Positions 41,888-50,642 of a stretch of 64,000 nt of DNA are shown here, piece after piece. The position numbers were made by a program, and so were the translations under genes. The notes under the pieces were generated by a model that did no database searches, was not told where the DNA came from, and was given only the letters and a program-made list of their open reading frames with translations. Source of the DNA: Mediterranea massiliensis (GTDB lineage Bacteria; Bacteroidota; Bacteroidia; Bacteroidales; Bacteroidaceae); NCBI RefSeq assembly GCF_900128475.1, contig NZ_LT635835.1, positions 50,517 through 114,516 on the forward strand. Direction: 5' to 3'. Each line of letters begins with the position of its first letter. The first letter of the stretch is position 1.

Positions 41888-41957
41888 ATCTGATATTTAA
41901 TATTTTATATTTTATATTTGATATTTGATATTTAATATTTCATATTTTATATTTGAT
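41888..41957. repeat. AT-rich tandem (ATATTTGATATTTAAT-like) spacer
   Basis: Seven or so variants of ATATTTGAT or ATATTTAAT in tandem lie directly after the ugd stop. The same motif forms the gap after the truncated ugd copy (48086-48104) and before the second wecG (49199-49237). Confidence 0.6.
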
Positions 41958-41958
41958 T

Positions 41959-43287
41959 TCAGTCCCTCTGGAACAAATCCCTCGTATACACCTTCTCCCT
42001 CACATCGTCCAGGCAGGCGTCGTAGCGGTTCGCGATGATGGCGTGCGACTGCCGCTTGAAGGCCTCCAGGTCGTTCACCACCAGCGAGCCGAAGAACGTC
42101 GTCCCGTCCTCCAGCGTCGGTTCGTAGATGATTACCGTCGCCCCCTTCGCCTTGATGCGCTTCATCACCCCCTGTATCGAGCTTTGGCGGAAGTTGTCAC
42201 TGTTCGATTTCATCGTCAGGCGGAACACCCCGATGGTGCACGGCTGCTCCTTCTTCGGGTCAAAGTCCCCCCGGTTGTAGTAGTCATAATACCCCGCCTT
42301 GTGCAGCACCTGGTCCGCGATGAAGTCCTTGCGCGTGCGGTTGCTCTCCACGATGGCGTGAATCAGGTTCTCCGGCACGTCCTGGTAGTTGGCCAGCAGC
42401 TGCTTCGTGTCCTTGGGCAGGCAGTATCCCCCGTAGCCGAAGCTCGGGTTGTTGTAGTGCGTCCCGATGCGTGGGTCCAGGCAGATGCCGTCGATGATGG
42501 CCTTCGTGTCCAGTCCCTTCACCTCCGCATACGTGTCCAGCTCGTTGAAGTAGCTCACGCGCAGCGCCAGGTACGTGTTCGCGAAGAGCTTCACCGCCTC
42601 CGCCTCCTTCATCCCCATGAAGAGCGTCGGGATGTTCTCCTTGATGGCCCCCTCCTGCAGCAGCGCCGCAAACTCCCGTGCCTTCTCCTCCAGGTGCTCC
42701 CCGGCAACGGCGCGGATGGCCTCGTTCTCCTCGTCGCGTCCCTCTATCTGCTTCGGATAGCCCACGATGATGCGGCTCGGATATAGGTTGTCATACAGCG
42801 CCTTGCTCTCCCTGAGGAATTCCGGCGAGAACAGCAGATTGAACCGCTTCCCTTGCAGGGCCGGTGTCTCCTTGAACACCTGCGCATACTTCACGTACAG
42901 GCTCCGGCAGTATCCCACCGGTATCGTGCTCTTGATCACCATCGTCGCGTCCGGGTTCACCTCCAGCACCAGGTCTATCACCTCCTCCACGTGGCTCGTG
43001 TCGAAGTAGTTCTTCACCGGGTCATAGTTCGTCGGTGCCGCTATCACCACGAAGTCCGCGTCGCCGTACGCCTTCCGTCCGTCCAGTGTTGCCGTCAGGT
43101 TCAGTTCCTTTTCTGCCAGATACTTCTCGATGTACTCGTCCTGTATCGGGCTGATTCGCCGGTTTATCTTCTCCACCTTTTCGGGGATCACGTCCACCGC
43201 CGTCACCGGGTGATGCTGTGCCAGCAGCGTCGCGATCGACAGTCCCACGTAGCCCGTTCCGGCTACTGCAATCTTATAGTCCTTCAT
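41959..43287 (-). CDS. Nucleotide-sugar (UDP-glucose/UDP-ManNAc-type) dehydrogenase
   Basis: A 442-residue NAD-dependent dehydrogenase. The Rossmann motif is [16 protein letters not shown] at residues 8-23. The catalytic cysteine motif is [15 protein letters not shown]. It makes an acidic sugar nucleotide by oxidising the C6 hydroxyl of a UDP-sugar, for surface polysaccharide. Substrate (UDP-glucose or a UDP-amino sugar) is not settled by sequence. It follows the PD-(D/E)XK-like gene by 7 bp. A truncated copy lies at 48106. Confidence 0.85.
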   Translation of the reverse strand: MKDYKIAVAGTGYVGLSIATLLAQHHPVTAVDVIPEKVEKINRRISPIQDEYIEKYLAEKELNLTATLDGRKAYGDADFVVIAAPTNYDPVKNYFDTSHVEEVIDLVLEVNPDATMVIKSTIPVGYCRSLYVKYAQVFKETPALQGKRFNLLFSPEFLRESKALYDNLYPSRIIVGYPKQIEGRDEENEAIRAVAGEHLEEKAREFAALLQEGAIKENIPTLFMGMKEAEAVKLFANTYLALRVSYFNELDTYAEVKGLDTKAIIDGICLDPRIGTHYNNPSFGYGGYCLPKDTKQLLANYQDVPENLIHAIVESNRTRKDFIADQVLHKAGYYDYYNRGDFDPKKEQPCTIGVFRLTMKSNSDNFRQSSIQGVMKRIKAKGATVIIYEPTLEDGTTFFGSLVVNDLEAFKRQSHAIIANRYDACLDDVREKVYTRDLFQRD

Positions 43288-43294
43288 ATCAGTA

Positions 43295-43993
43295 TTACAA
43301 TAGTTTCAGAATAGAATCCAAATTAAATTTTCCTTGTTCCGCATTACGGTTCACTTTGACATGAAATGTTGGGAGCTCGTCAAAGAATAAATGATCCTTG
43401 ATGGGCAATTTGTATAATTGGGAATACATTCGATTGACGGGGAAGTTAGCCGGTTCCATTTTGGAGAATTTCAGGCATTGCCTTTCAAATCTGGACAAAG
43501 CTCCCCGTTTCGTATTCATCTTTTTCTGAATGAGTGTTAGTCTTTCAGTTTCGATGGGATGTGATACAATAATGCCACATGTTTTGTATCGGTCGTATGG
43601 CATTTCGTCCAGGGTGGACAATAGGAACATCGTGCGGAAGTAGCTTGCTGATAATTGCTTTTCTGCTTTGGAAATGTTTCCTTCCGTATATCCCGATTTC
43701 AGTTCAACGAATACGATGAATCTTTCTTCTCTGCGTTCAATGACCAGTACGGCATCACAACCATGTTTTAATGGGGGCATTCCTCTTTCCGTATCAGCAT
43801 CATCCTTATATAGGAAATCTGTTTTGTTGAATATATCTTTGTGTATGCTCATGAGCTGTCCGTGATATTCAAATACGATTTCTTTTACAGACGCGCCTGC
43901 CTCTTGCTCCTTGACACAGAAAGTCCCTCCATCGTATTTTAACAGGAACCATCGGGTATCGAAAACCTTAGTCAGTTTGTCATACAAAATCAT
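43295..43993 (-). CDS. PD-(D/E)XK-like protein of an ATPase cassette
   Basis: A 232-residue protein. The nuclease-like core is [20 protein letters not shown] followed by ELKSG: D80, E97 and K99 match the D...ExK motif. The rest is charged and helical. It overlaps the ATPase gene by 4 bp. The ATPase plus PD-(D/E)XK pairing suggests a DNA-degrading defence module inserted in the polysaccharide locus. No named system is claimed. Confidence 0.6.
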   Translation of the reverse strand: MILYDKLTKVFDTRWFLLKYDGGTFCVKEQEAGASVKEIVFEYHGQLMSIHKDIFNKTDFLYKDDADTERGMPPLKHGCDAVLVIERREERFIVFVELKSGYTEGNISKAEKQLSASYFRTMFLLSTLDEMPYDRYKTCGIIVSHPIETERLTLIQKKMNTKRGALSRFERQCLKFSKMEPANFPVNRMYSQLYKLPIKDHLFFDELPTFHVKVNRNAEQGKFNLDSILKLL

Positions 43994-45273
43994 CTTTCTG
44001 TATCTTCTAAAAGGTCATTCCATTCAATTTGTTCCTGTACCGCTTTCACAAAGGTTGCGAAGGGAATTCCATTTTCACTGTTCATTCTTTCCACCTTGAT
44101 TGTCTGTCCGGCATCATCGGCATGAAAATAATACGCGCCTACCAGAGATCCGTCCAATGTCAGGTTCCTGTCCCATCCGTTTTTTTCGCAAAAACTCTCA
44201 AAAGTTTCCGGTATGTTCCGTTTCACCTTATCCAGTCTGATCAGCTGGTTCAGTCTGGCCAGGAAATAGTCGCTGTGCGTTGTGATTTGCATCAATGCGC
44301 CTTCGTTGATACAGCTGGCCAGTAAGTCAGCAATACTATATTGCATTTCCGGGTGTGCATGAGCTTCCGGTTCTTCGATACACATGGAGTCCTTGCTTAG
44401 ATCGTTAGTCTGCATCCAAAGGATTACCGGACTTAATTCTCTGATGGATGAAGCGGCTGCGCTCAGGGGCAATTCCGTCTGTTCGTTTATTTTAAGTACA
44501 AGACCTTCCTTCTTGTTGTTCACCTCTCCATTGATCATCTCCCTTATTTTCACCGTTTTGGCATCTGTCGCCTGCCTGATCGTCTTTTGCATGTCCTTCA
44601 TCCGTCGGTTGTTGATCAGGTCGAAATCCTTCAGAAAGATGTCATACATACCTATTTTGCTCGACTGCGCCTGCGTAGAATAGCTTTCATTCAGGAGCGA
44701 GGCTCGTCCCGGCGGCAACAGATAGGCGTGACTGATTTCCCTGCCCAATAACTTCTTGCATAAATATTTGGACGTTAAAAAGCAAATTTCCTGTATTTTA
44801 TCTTTTGATTGGAGAACGTATATATAATGATCTTCATTGTTTATGCTGACCATCGCTAAGTCCAGCCCTTTGGGTACCTCTTTTACGATACCCGAAACAT
44901 CCTGTGTATATCTCACAGCAAATTCATTTTCCGTACATTCTGTAGGGTTAAATTGAATGCGGCAAGGGATATCCGGATAGTTCAGCAGATACACGAAGAA
45001 CCTCCTGACATCTTCCTCCATCCATGCTTTCAGTTCGCTTATCGTAAAAGAAAAGTTAAATTCCTTTAGTCTCTCTGTATCCTCTGTTATTTTAGTCCGG
45101 ATAAAGTCCTTTAACCTGTCGCCGGAAAACAGGTTGAAGATATAGTAAGTCAGGAAGTTCGTGTAACTTTTCCCTAAATTGGAAGCTCCTGTGAAAATCA
45201 TGACAGGTGCCAATGTGATATCAGCGTCTGTGATGGGGCCAAGTTCTTCGATATGTATTCTAAAATCCTTCAT
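43990..45273 (-). CDS. AAA_15-type ATPase of a two-gene cassette
   Basis: A 427-residue ATPase. Walker A is GASNLGKS (residues 29-36), Walker B is DSMCIEEPEAHAHPEMQ, and the switch His is in QITTHSDYF. The insert between is helical. It is unlike the 41731 ATPase in sequence beyond these motifs. It has its own strong promoter (45304-45334) and drives the PD-(D/E)XK-like gene and probably ugd. Confidence 0.7.
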   Translation of the reverse strand: MKDFRIHIEELGPITDADITLAPVMIFTGASNLGKSYTNFLTYYIFNLFSGDRLKDFIRTKITEDTERLKEFNFSFTISELKAWMEEDVRRFFVYLLNYPDIPCRIQFNPTECTENEFAVRYTQDVSGIVKEVPKGLDLAMVSINNEDHYIYVLQSKDKIQEICFLTSKYLCKKLLGREISHAYLLPPGRASLLNESYSTQAQSSKIGMYDIFLKDFDLINNRRMKDMQKTIRQATDAKTVKIREMINGEVNNKKEGLVLKINEQTELPLSAAASSIRELSPVILWMQTNDLSKDSMCIEEPEAHAHPEMQYSIADLLASCINEGALMQITTHSDYFLARLNQLIRLDKVKRNIPETFESFCEKNGWDRNLTLDGSLVGAYYFHADDAGQTIKVERMNSENGIPFATFVKAVQEQIEWNDLLEDTER

Positions 45274-45303
45274 TGTTCGTCTTTGTAATGTATATAGTTA
45301 TAG

Positions 45304-45334
45304 CAAAGATAAGATAAACAATCTGAAGTACAAA
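45304..45334 (-). promoter_or_regulatory. Promoter of the 45273 ATPase cassette
   Basis: On the reverse strand TTTG (45331-45334), 19-nt spacer and TATCTTTG (45304-45311) are an exact consensus match. It lies 31 bp upstream of the ATPase ATG, within the gap after the wecG copy. Confidence 0.8.
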
Positions 45335-45356
45335 GTAAACAGAAATATTTTAGGCC

Positions 45357-46103
45357 TTATCCCTTCGTTGCCACATTCCACAGGAACAGCATGTTTCCTA
45401 TGACGTATCGCCTCCACATCCTCCGTGGTTCCTTTATCAGCCGGTACAGCCATTCCAGGCTATGCTCCTGCCACCACAGCGGCGCCCGTTCCATCGTCCC
45501 CGCGAAGAAGTCGAACACCGCCCCGATGGTCCCGCAGTGACAGTGGATGTCCAGCTCCTTCCAGTGGCTGTACGCCCATTTCTCCTGCTTCGGTGCCGTC
45601 ATCCCTATCCACAGCAGGTCCGGCTGTACCTGGTTGATGGCGTCCACGATGGCCCGGTTCTCCTCTTTGCTGAATGCCGGCTTGTAGGGTGGCGAGTACG
45701 TCTCGATGCGGATGTTCGGATACACCTTTGCCGCCTTCTCCCGTATCAGGGCCAGCACCTTCTCGCTGCTCCCCATGAAGAAGCACGTGCCCCCCCGTCG
45801 GTTCAGTCGTTCCATTTCGTACGTGAAGAGGTCCCATCCCGCGATGCGTTCCTGTGGCTGGCATTTCGCCTTCAGCCAGCGGCACGCCATCACGATGCTT
45901 GCCCCGTCCGGTATCAGCGCATCCCCCTTCATCAGCGCTTCCGCAAATAGCGAATCTTTCAGTGCCGTGTTATACGAGTGCGCGTTGATGGTGTTGATGA
46001 GGAGCTTGCCTTCCGGCAGGCGTTCCAGTTCTTGGCGGTTGGTGATGATTTGTATGTCTTTCAGTCTCAGTTTTGTCTGCACGATATTTGTATTTCGTGT
46101 CAT
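45357..46103 (-). CDS. WecG/TagA/CpsF-type glycosyltransferase, copy 1
   Basis: A 248-residue glycosyltransferase of the WecG/TagA/CpsF family. Motifs are [34 protein letters not shown], and the C-terminal [20 protein letters not shown] that contacts membrane. It transfers a sugar such as ManNAc or ManNAcA onto a lipid-linked intermediate. It is about 90 percent identical by eye to the 48456-49193 gene. It starts 3 bp after the membrane-protein gene. Confidence 0.85.
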   Translation of the reverse strand: MTRNTNIVQTKLRLKDIQIITNRQELERLPEGKLLINTINAHSYNTALKDSLFAEALMKGDALIPDGASIVMACRWLKAKCQPQERIAGWDLFTYEMERLNRRGGTCFFMGSSEKVLALIREKAAKVYPNIRIETYSPPYKPAFSKEENRAIVDAINQVQPDLLWIGMTAPKQEKWAYSHWKELDIHCHCGTIGAVFDFFAGTMERAPLWWQEHSLEWLYRLIKEPRRMWRRYVIGNMLFLWNVATKG

Positions 46104-46106
46104 TGA

Positions 46107-46604
46107 TTATTGGGCTTTATTGATAATGATTATCAATTCATTAAACAAATGATCCTTTTCTGCCAGGAAGCGTGCAAGAGTATTCTGTGAATTTGCGTTA
46201 AGAGAAAATTGTGCATTATTTCTGAATGCGTTTACAAAATTCTCATCATACGTAATCATAATATTCAAGTCCAGTTGATATGGCAGAAGAAAATCTCTGT
46301 TTACACAATTATTAAACTGGGCATTTGTCAGACTTATCAAGTCTGTAACTCTTGCACTGAGTAGCCGTAGCTGCCTTTTCACATCACGAGGTCTGTATTC
46401 GCCATTGATGGTTTTTTTTATCATCTCTCTGTAAAGCCCCCGGATATCGACAATTTCATTTATCAGGTGGTCCTTTATAGAACGTAAATTATCGATTTTT
46501 TTCTGTATGGAGTTCACTACCCATATTGCAACTCCGGCTCCGGCGATGATCCCAATGAAATCAATAACCACAGAAACAATGGCAATTATATCTGTACAAT
46601 TCAT
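46107..46604 (-). CDS. Single-span membrane protein of a STAS/GHKL cassette
   Basis: A 165-residue protein with one N-terminal transmembrane helix (IVSVVIDFIGIIAGAGVAIW) and a helical cytosolic part (VNSIQKKIDNLRSIKDHL). It follows the STAS-like gene by 15 bp. It could be the membrane-acting output of the cassette. No family is recognised. Confidence 0.5.
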   Translation of the reverse strand: MNCTDIIAIVSVVIDFIGIIAGAGVAIWVVNSIQKKIDNLRSIKDHLINEIVDIRGLYREMIKKTINGEYRPRDVKRQLRLLSARVTDLISLTNAQFNNCVNRDFLLPYQLDLNIMITYDENFVNAFRNNAQFSLNANSQNTLARFLAEKDHLFNELIIIINKAQ

Positions 46605-46619
46605 CCGTTTCTATAGTTG

Positions 46620-47036
46620 TCAGTTCCACACTCTACATTCTAACTTCCCATTCACGAGCCTGTACCATGCAGGATGTTTTGCTGTTTGCTTGGGTGGTTG
46701 ATTGTTTTTCCTTCTTTGTTCCCATTCCGGATAGGTACGGGTTTCCAGCATCGTTTTCCACTGTGATTCTCTCTCTGACACGATTGTCACTAACCGCCTC
46801 ACATTTTCCTCTCCAAAGTCATACACAAGATTTCCCAATGCTTCGTCCAGGAAGGAGGGAGCATATCCATCCTTGCTGCCGTCAAGCACAAGAACCAATT
46901 GTTCATTCTGTTCGAAGGCTTTTTTAAAAGCCTCATTCAACTTCTTGTGATAAAAATCCTCGCCAGAGTAATCACTGGTTTCACAATGGCGTATACCCGT
47001 ATAAGGAGAATAATCTTTTGATATATTAAAAATCAT
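46620..47036 (-). CDS. STAS-like (DUF4325) protein
   Basis: A 138-residue protein with the DUF4325 pattern: LVLVLDGSKDGYAPSFLDEA and LGNLVYDFGEENVRRLV, a STAS-like strand and helix with a Ser that could be phosphorylated. DUF4325 proteins pair with GHKL ATPases in regulatory switches. It lies 7 bp after the GHKL/STAS gene. Confidence 0.65.
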   Translation of the reverse strand: MIFNISKDYSPYTGIRHCETSDYSGEDFYHKKLNEAFKKAFEQNEQLVLVLDGSKDGYAPSFLDEALGNLVYDFGEENVRRLVTIVSERESQWKTMLETRTYPEWEQRRKNNQPPKQTAKHPAWYRLVNGKLECRVWN

Positions 47037-47043
47037 AAAACAT

Positions 47044-48084
47044 TTATTTTATACACGTTTCATCTATTTCAAATAGATATAAAGTACCCATGAAAGCCGT
47101 TTTGCTATCCGCAAAAGTAAGTTTTTTGCCGCTATTATCAAACGCCAGACACACATTATTTGTCACCACCGATAATTTTTTGATGATTCCCTCTTCGCTT
47201 GCTTTCTTAATACTTGGAAGTCCTTTGTTCCTGTTTGTGTCGTGTGAAGCCGATTCATATTTTCTGTCAAAAGCCCTTTCCAGTATCTGCCAATCCTCTT
47301 TCTGTGTAAAAAAATCCTTCAGTTTTTCAGCGTATTTTCTGTACAGAGTGTTTAGAATCCCTTGTCCCAAGTCCACAGCCACTAATATCACTTTTCCTTC
47401 TTCAAATTTCGCGGCCATACTCCATTGGCGTTTGTATGCATCTCCCCATTCTACAGAGTTTCCGCATATTTCTTTTAGCAAAGTTATCAAGTTCAAGTTT
47501 TCTTCTTCTTTCCTTGACAGATGCGCCGATATGTGTAGTGCCAGGTTACTGATATTCTTCAGATCCTCCAATCGCAATCTCTCCTGTCCTCGTTCCAAGG
47601 ACATGAATTCCGTTTTGCTCTGCAGCGTGTAGAGGTGGCTGAACTCATCATATTTTTGATTGAGGAATCCGGAATCAATCAAATACTTGCGACAATCGTT
47701 GTCTTTCGGAAAATTTCCATTCACGTGTATTTTCTCACAACGAAGTTCCTCGCAGATAGCTGCCAATGTCATCACTGCGGCAAAATCAATCTGTGCCACA
47801 TGCTTTAGGTTGATTGTCATCATCCTTCGGTTGTTCCGCAGATGATAGTTACGTTTTGTTCGGATTTTCTGGAAGAAGTCTGCACACTCTGCCGTATTGT
47901 TCAGAAAACGAAAGTCTGCTGGAGCCTTCATGGCATCATGGTAAAACCGCTCCATCTTTCGTAGCCTTTTTCTCTGCATGTTTCGGTATGCTTCCCTTTT
48001 CGGCGCAGACATTCGCCGCAACACGTGCAAAGAACGTTGCTTGTTGAATCTTTTGTATTTTTGTGTCGAGTAGAGCTTTTTCAT
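47044..48084 (-). CDS. STAS-like plus GHKL ATPase-like protein
   Basis: A 346-residue protein. Residues 1-60 are basic and helical. Residues 88-140 (MTINLKHVAQIDFAAVMTLA, then a RKYLIDSGF helix) resemble a STAS fold. Residues 195-345 match a GHKL ATPase: N-box LLKEICGNSVEW (E205, N209), G1 box AVDLGQGI and G2-like NRNKGLPSIK. The combination suggests a partner-switching regulator like SpoIIAB/SpoIIAA. The cassette continues with a DUF4325 protein and a membrane protein. Confidence 0.6.
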   Translation of the reverse strand: MKKLYSTQKYKRFNKQRSLHVLRRMSAPKREAYRNMQRKRLRKMERFYHDAMKAPADFRFLNNTAECADFFQKIRTKRNYHLRNNRRMMTINLKHVAQIDFAAVMTLAAICEELRCEKIHVNGNFPKDNDCRKYLIDSGFLNQKYDEFSHLYTLQSKTEFMSLERGQERLRLEDLKNISNLALHISAHLSRKEEENLNLITLLKEICGNSVEWGDAYKRQWSMAAKFEEGKVILVAVDLGQGILNTLYRKYAEKLKDFFTQKEDWQILERAFDRKYESASHDTNRNKGLPSIKKASEEGIIKKLSVVTNNVCLAFDNSGKKLTFADSKTAFMGTLYLFEIDETCIK

Positions 48085-48105
48085 TTTTATATTTGATATT
48101 TGCCC

Positions 48106-48450
48106 TCAGTCCCTCTGGAACAAATCCCTCGTATACACCTTCTCCCTCACGTCGTCCAGGCAGGCGTCGTAGCGGTTGGCGATGATGGCCTGTGCCTGCT
48201 GCTTGAAAGCCTCCAGGTTGTTCACCACCTTCGAGCCGAAGAACGAAGAGCCGTCCTCCAGCGTCGGTTCGTAGATGATGACCTCCGCCCCTTTGGCCTT
48301 CACGCGCTTCATCACCCCCTGTATCGAGCTTTGGCGGAAGTTGTCACTGTTCGATTTCATGGTCAGGCGGAACACCCCGATGATGCATGGCTGCTCCTTC
48401 TGCGGGTCGAAAGTCCCACGTAGCCCGTTCCGGCTACCGCTATTCTGTAA
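48106..48450 (-). pseudogene. Remnant of a second nucleotide-sugar dehydrogenase
   Basis: The C-terminal 89 codons (48106-48375 region, nearly identical to the ugd at 41959) are fused out of frame to about 17 codons of the N-terminus (..[13 protein letters not shown]). The junction is an AGTCCC shared by both ends, so a 977-bp deletion between two AGTCCC copies explains it. No start codon remains in the N-terminal piece. Confidence 0.85.
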
Positions 48451-48455
48451 CCCTG

Positions 48456-49193
48456 TTAGGAGCTACATTTTTCCTTTAGGACATTCCACAGAAACAGCAT
48501 GTTCCCGATGATATACCGTCTCCACATCCTCCGTGGCTCCTTTATCAGCCGGTACAGCCATTCCAGACTGTGCTCCTGCCACCACAGCGGCGCCCGTTCC
48601 ATTGTTCCGGCAAAGAAGTCGAACACCGCCCCGATGGTTCCGCAGTGGCAGTGGATGTCCAGTTCCTCCCAGTGGCTGTACGCCCATTTCTCCTGCTTCG
48701 GCGCCGTCATCCCTATCCACAGCAAGTCCGGGTTGGCCTGGTTGATGGCGTTGACGATGGCCCGGTTCTCCTCCTCGCTGAATGCCGGCTTGTAGGGTGG
48801 CGAGTACGTCTCGATGTGGATGTTCGGATACACCTTTGCCCCCTTCTCCCGTATCAGGCCCAGCACCTTCTCGCTGCTCCCCATGAAGAAGCACGTGCCC
48901 CCTCGCCGGTTCAGCCGTTCCATTTCGTACGCGAAGAGGTCCCATCCCGCGATGCGTTCCTGTGGCTGGCATTTCGCCTTCAGCCAGCGGCACGCCATCA
49001 CGATGCTTGCCCCGTCCGGTATCAGCGCATCCCCCTTCATCAGCGCTTCCGCAAACAGCGGGTCCTTCAGTGCTGTGTTATACGAGTGCGCGTTGATGGT
49101 GTTGATGAGGAACTTGCCTTCCGGCAGGCGTTCCAGCTCTTTGCGGCTGGTGACAAGCCGTATATCTTTCAGTCTCAATTTATTTGTATCCAC
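48456..49193 (-). CDS. WecG/TagA/CpsF-type glycosyltransferase, copy 2
   Basis: A 245-residue protein nearly identical to the 45357-46103 protein, with all of the same motifs ([34 protein letters not shown]). C-terminal residues differ (NVLKEKCSS instead of NVATKG). It follows the cupin gene after an AT-rich repeat spacer and precedes the dehydrogenase remnant directly. It is probably the original copy, since it is next to the intact polysaccharide genes. Confidence 0.85.
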   Translation of the reverse strand: MDTNKLRLKDIRLVTSRKELERLPEGKFLINTINAHSYNTALKDPLFAEALMKGDALIPDGASIVMACRWLKAKCQPQERIAGWDLFAYEMERLNRRGGTCFFMGSSEKVLGLIREKGAKVYPNIHIETYSPPYKPAFSEEENRAIVNAINQANPDLLWIGMTAPKQEKWAYSHWEELDIHCHCGTIGAVFDFFAGTMERAPLWWQEHSLEWLYRLIKEPRRMWRRYIIGNMLFLWNVLKEKCSS

Positions 49194-49230
49194 GTAATAT
49201 CTTAATATTTAATATTTGATATTTCATCTT

Positions 49231-49557
49231 TCATATTTGAACCCCAATCGTCAGCACCCTCGTTTCCTTCACCGCCTCCAGCCGATGCCTCTCCCCGCAC
49301 TTCACCAGTACAAAGTCCCCTTCGTGGCAAGTAACGGTTTTTCCTTCAATGATCAGCTTCGCTTCCCCGTTGAGAAAGAAGAAACACTCCTCCATGGTCG
49401 GGTGGGAGTGTTCTTCCGCCGCTTCTCCTGCTTGCAGGGTAGTGACGGCTATTTGTGTCAGGTTCGTATCCGTTTCTGCTTGGCTGAGTAGGACGCGTTT
49501 TTGTCCAACGCCGTGGGCGGTAGGCTGGGGGAGAATATCGGATAGGTGTTTCAGCAT
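49231..49557 (-). CDS. Small cupin protein
   Basis: A 108-residue single cupin domain (AEEHSHPTMEECFFFLNGEA, KTVTCHEGDFVLVKCGERHR) with His and Glu ligands in the expected places. In polysaccharide loci such proteins can be sugar epimerases, isomerases or regulators. It overlaps the glycosyltransferase stop by 7 bp. Confidence 0.75.
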   Translation of the reverse strand: MLKHLSDILPQPTAHGVGQKRVLLSQAETDTNLTQIAVTTLQAGEAAEEHSHPTMEECFFFLNGEAKLIIEGKTVTCHEGDFVLVKCGERHRLEAVKETRVLTIGVQI

Positions 49558-50642
49558 TTAGGATGACAAGTCTTAGCGTAAATCTTGTTTAATTTGTCAA
49601 TATATATTAGGGGATTAAAAGTCCTGATGATGTATTCTTTAGAATGATTTGACAATTTTGATAACAACATTCTGTCTCTTTCTAATCTGTCAATTTGCTG
49701 GATGATTGACTGAGAATCTTTTATGTTGATGAATAAGCCATTATCTCCATCATTTATTATTTCTCCGATTGAACCGACATGTGTAGTCACCGGAACAACT
49801 CCGAAACTCATACATTCGATTAAAGACATAGGGAGACCTTCGAAAAAGGATGGTAAGACAAATACATCCAGACTTTTTAAGAATTTATTTTTTGTTTCTC
49901 CGGATACGACCCCTTCATAAATAAAATGATCCCCCAATTCTTTTTGGAAAGTTGGTATATATTTACCTTTGATTTCCTCTTTGCCGGCTATTCTCAGAAA
50001 AAAAGGTATTCCCGTTTTTTTCATTTGTATGCATGCGTCCAGGAGGTAATCCATTCCTTTTGTTTCCGCTATTCTTCCAAGATATCCGATGGTTAAAGGG
50101 TTATGGACATTCGGTTCTCTTTCAAATTCCTCAGCATCTTTTAAATCAATGCAATTGGGAAGAACATTAATGTCGGTACAGTTAAATCGTTCTTGAATGA
50201 GTTTTTTTTCAAGTTCACTGAGAACGATAAAAGGAACAGATAGTGCAAATACTTTTTTAAGTAATACATTTAAGTAAAAAGGAATGTGAGGAGCTGTTAG
50301 AAAATTCCCACCATGCAGGTGTATCACCATTTTACGTTTTCTGATTCTGGCAATTCCTATGAATAGTGGATCTCTCAGTATTGATGCCTTTGATAATGGA
50401 AAATTATAATGGATAATTGCTTGCGGATATCTGGATAATGTCTTCCACCATAAGAATAGGCATTTAAGGATAGAGCCTATTCTATAAATTCCTCCTCGTT
50501 CATTATCTTTTTTACCTAATTCGAAATGGACGTATTTGATTTTTTTATTATTTTGAATAATGAATTGTGTAACAGAAGAAATGCCACTTACATTCTGTTT
50601 AGGATCTAATGAAGGAGATGTAATAATGATTTCCATTTTCAT
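49551..50642 (-). CDS. Family 4 (GT-B) glycosyltransferase
   Basis: A 363-residue GT4 enzyme. The N-terminal part has a Gly-rich opening, and the C-terminal half has the donor-binding motif PSFFEGLPMSLIECMSFGVV with the two Glu residues (E-x7-E) and TIGYLGRIAETKGMDYLL. It adds a sugar to a lipid-linked oligosaccharide in the cytosol. The stop and start overlap the neighbours by 7 and 4 bp. Confidence 0.85.
   Translation of the reverse strand: MKMEIIITSPSLDPKQNVSGISSVTQFIIQNNKKIKYVHFELGKKDNERGGIYRIGSILKCLFLWWKTLSRYPQAIIHYNFPLSKASILRDPLFIGIARIRKRKMVIHLHGGNFLTAPHIPFYLNVLLKKVFALSVPFIVLSELEKKLIQERFNCTDINVLPNCIDLKDAEEFEREPNVHNPLTIGYLGRIAETKGMDYLLDACIQMKKTGIPFFLRIAGKEEIKGKYIPTFQKELGDHFIYEGVVSGETKNKFLKSLDVFVLPSFFEGLPMSLIECMSFGVVPVTTHVGSIGEIINDGDNGLFINIKDSQSIIQQIDRLERDRMLLSKLSNHSKEYIIRTFNPLIYIDKLNKIYAKTCHPKC

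Noticed and set aside
45460..45885. Reverse shadow ORF inside wecG copy 1 (and the same inside copy 2)
   Set aside because: It recurs only because the two wecG copies are nearly identical, and it lies wholly within them.
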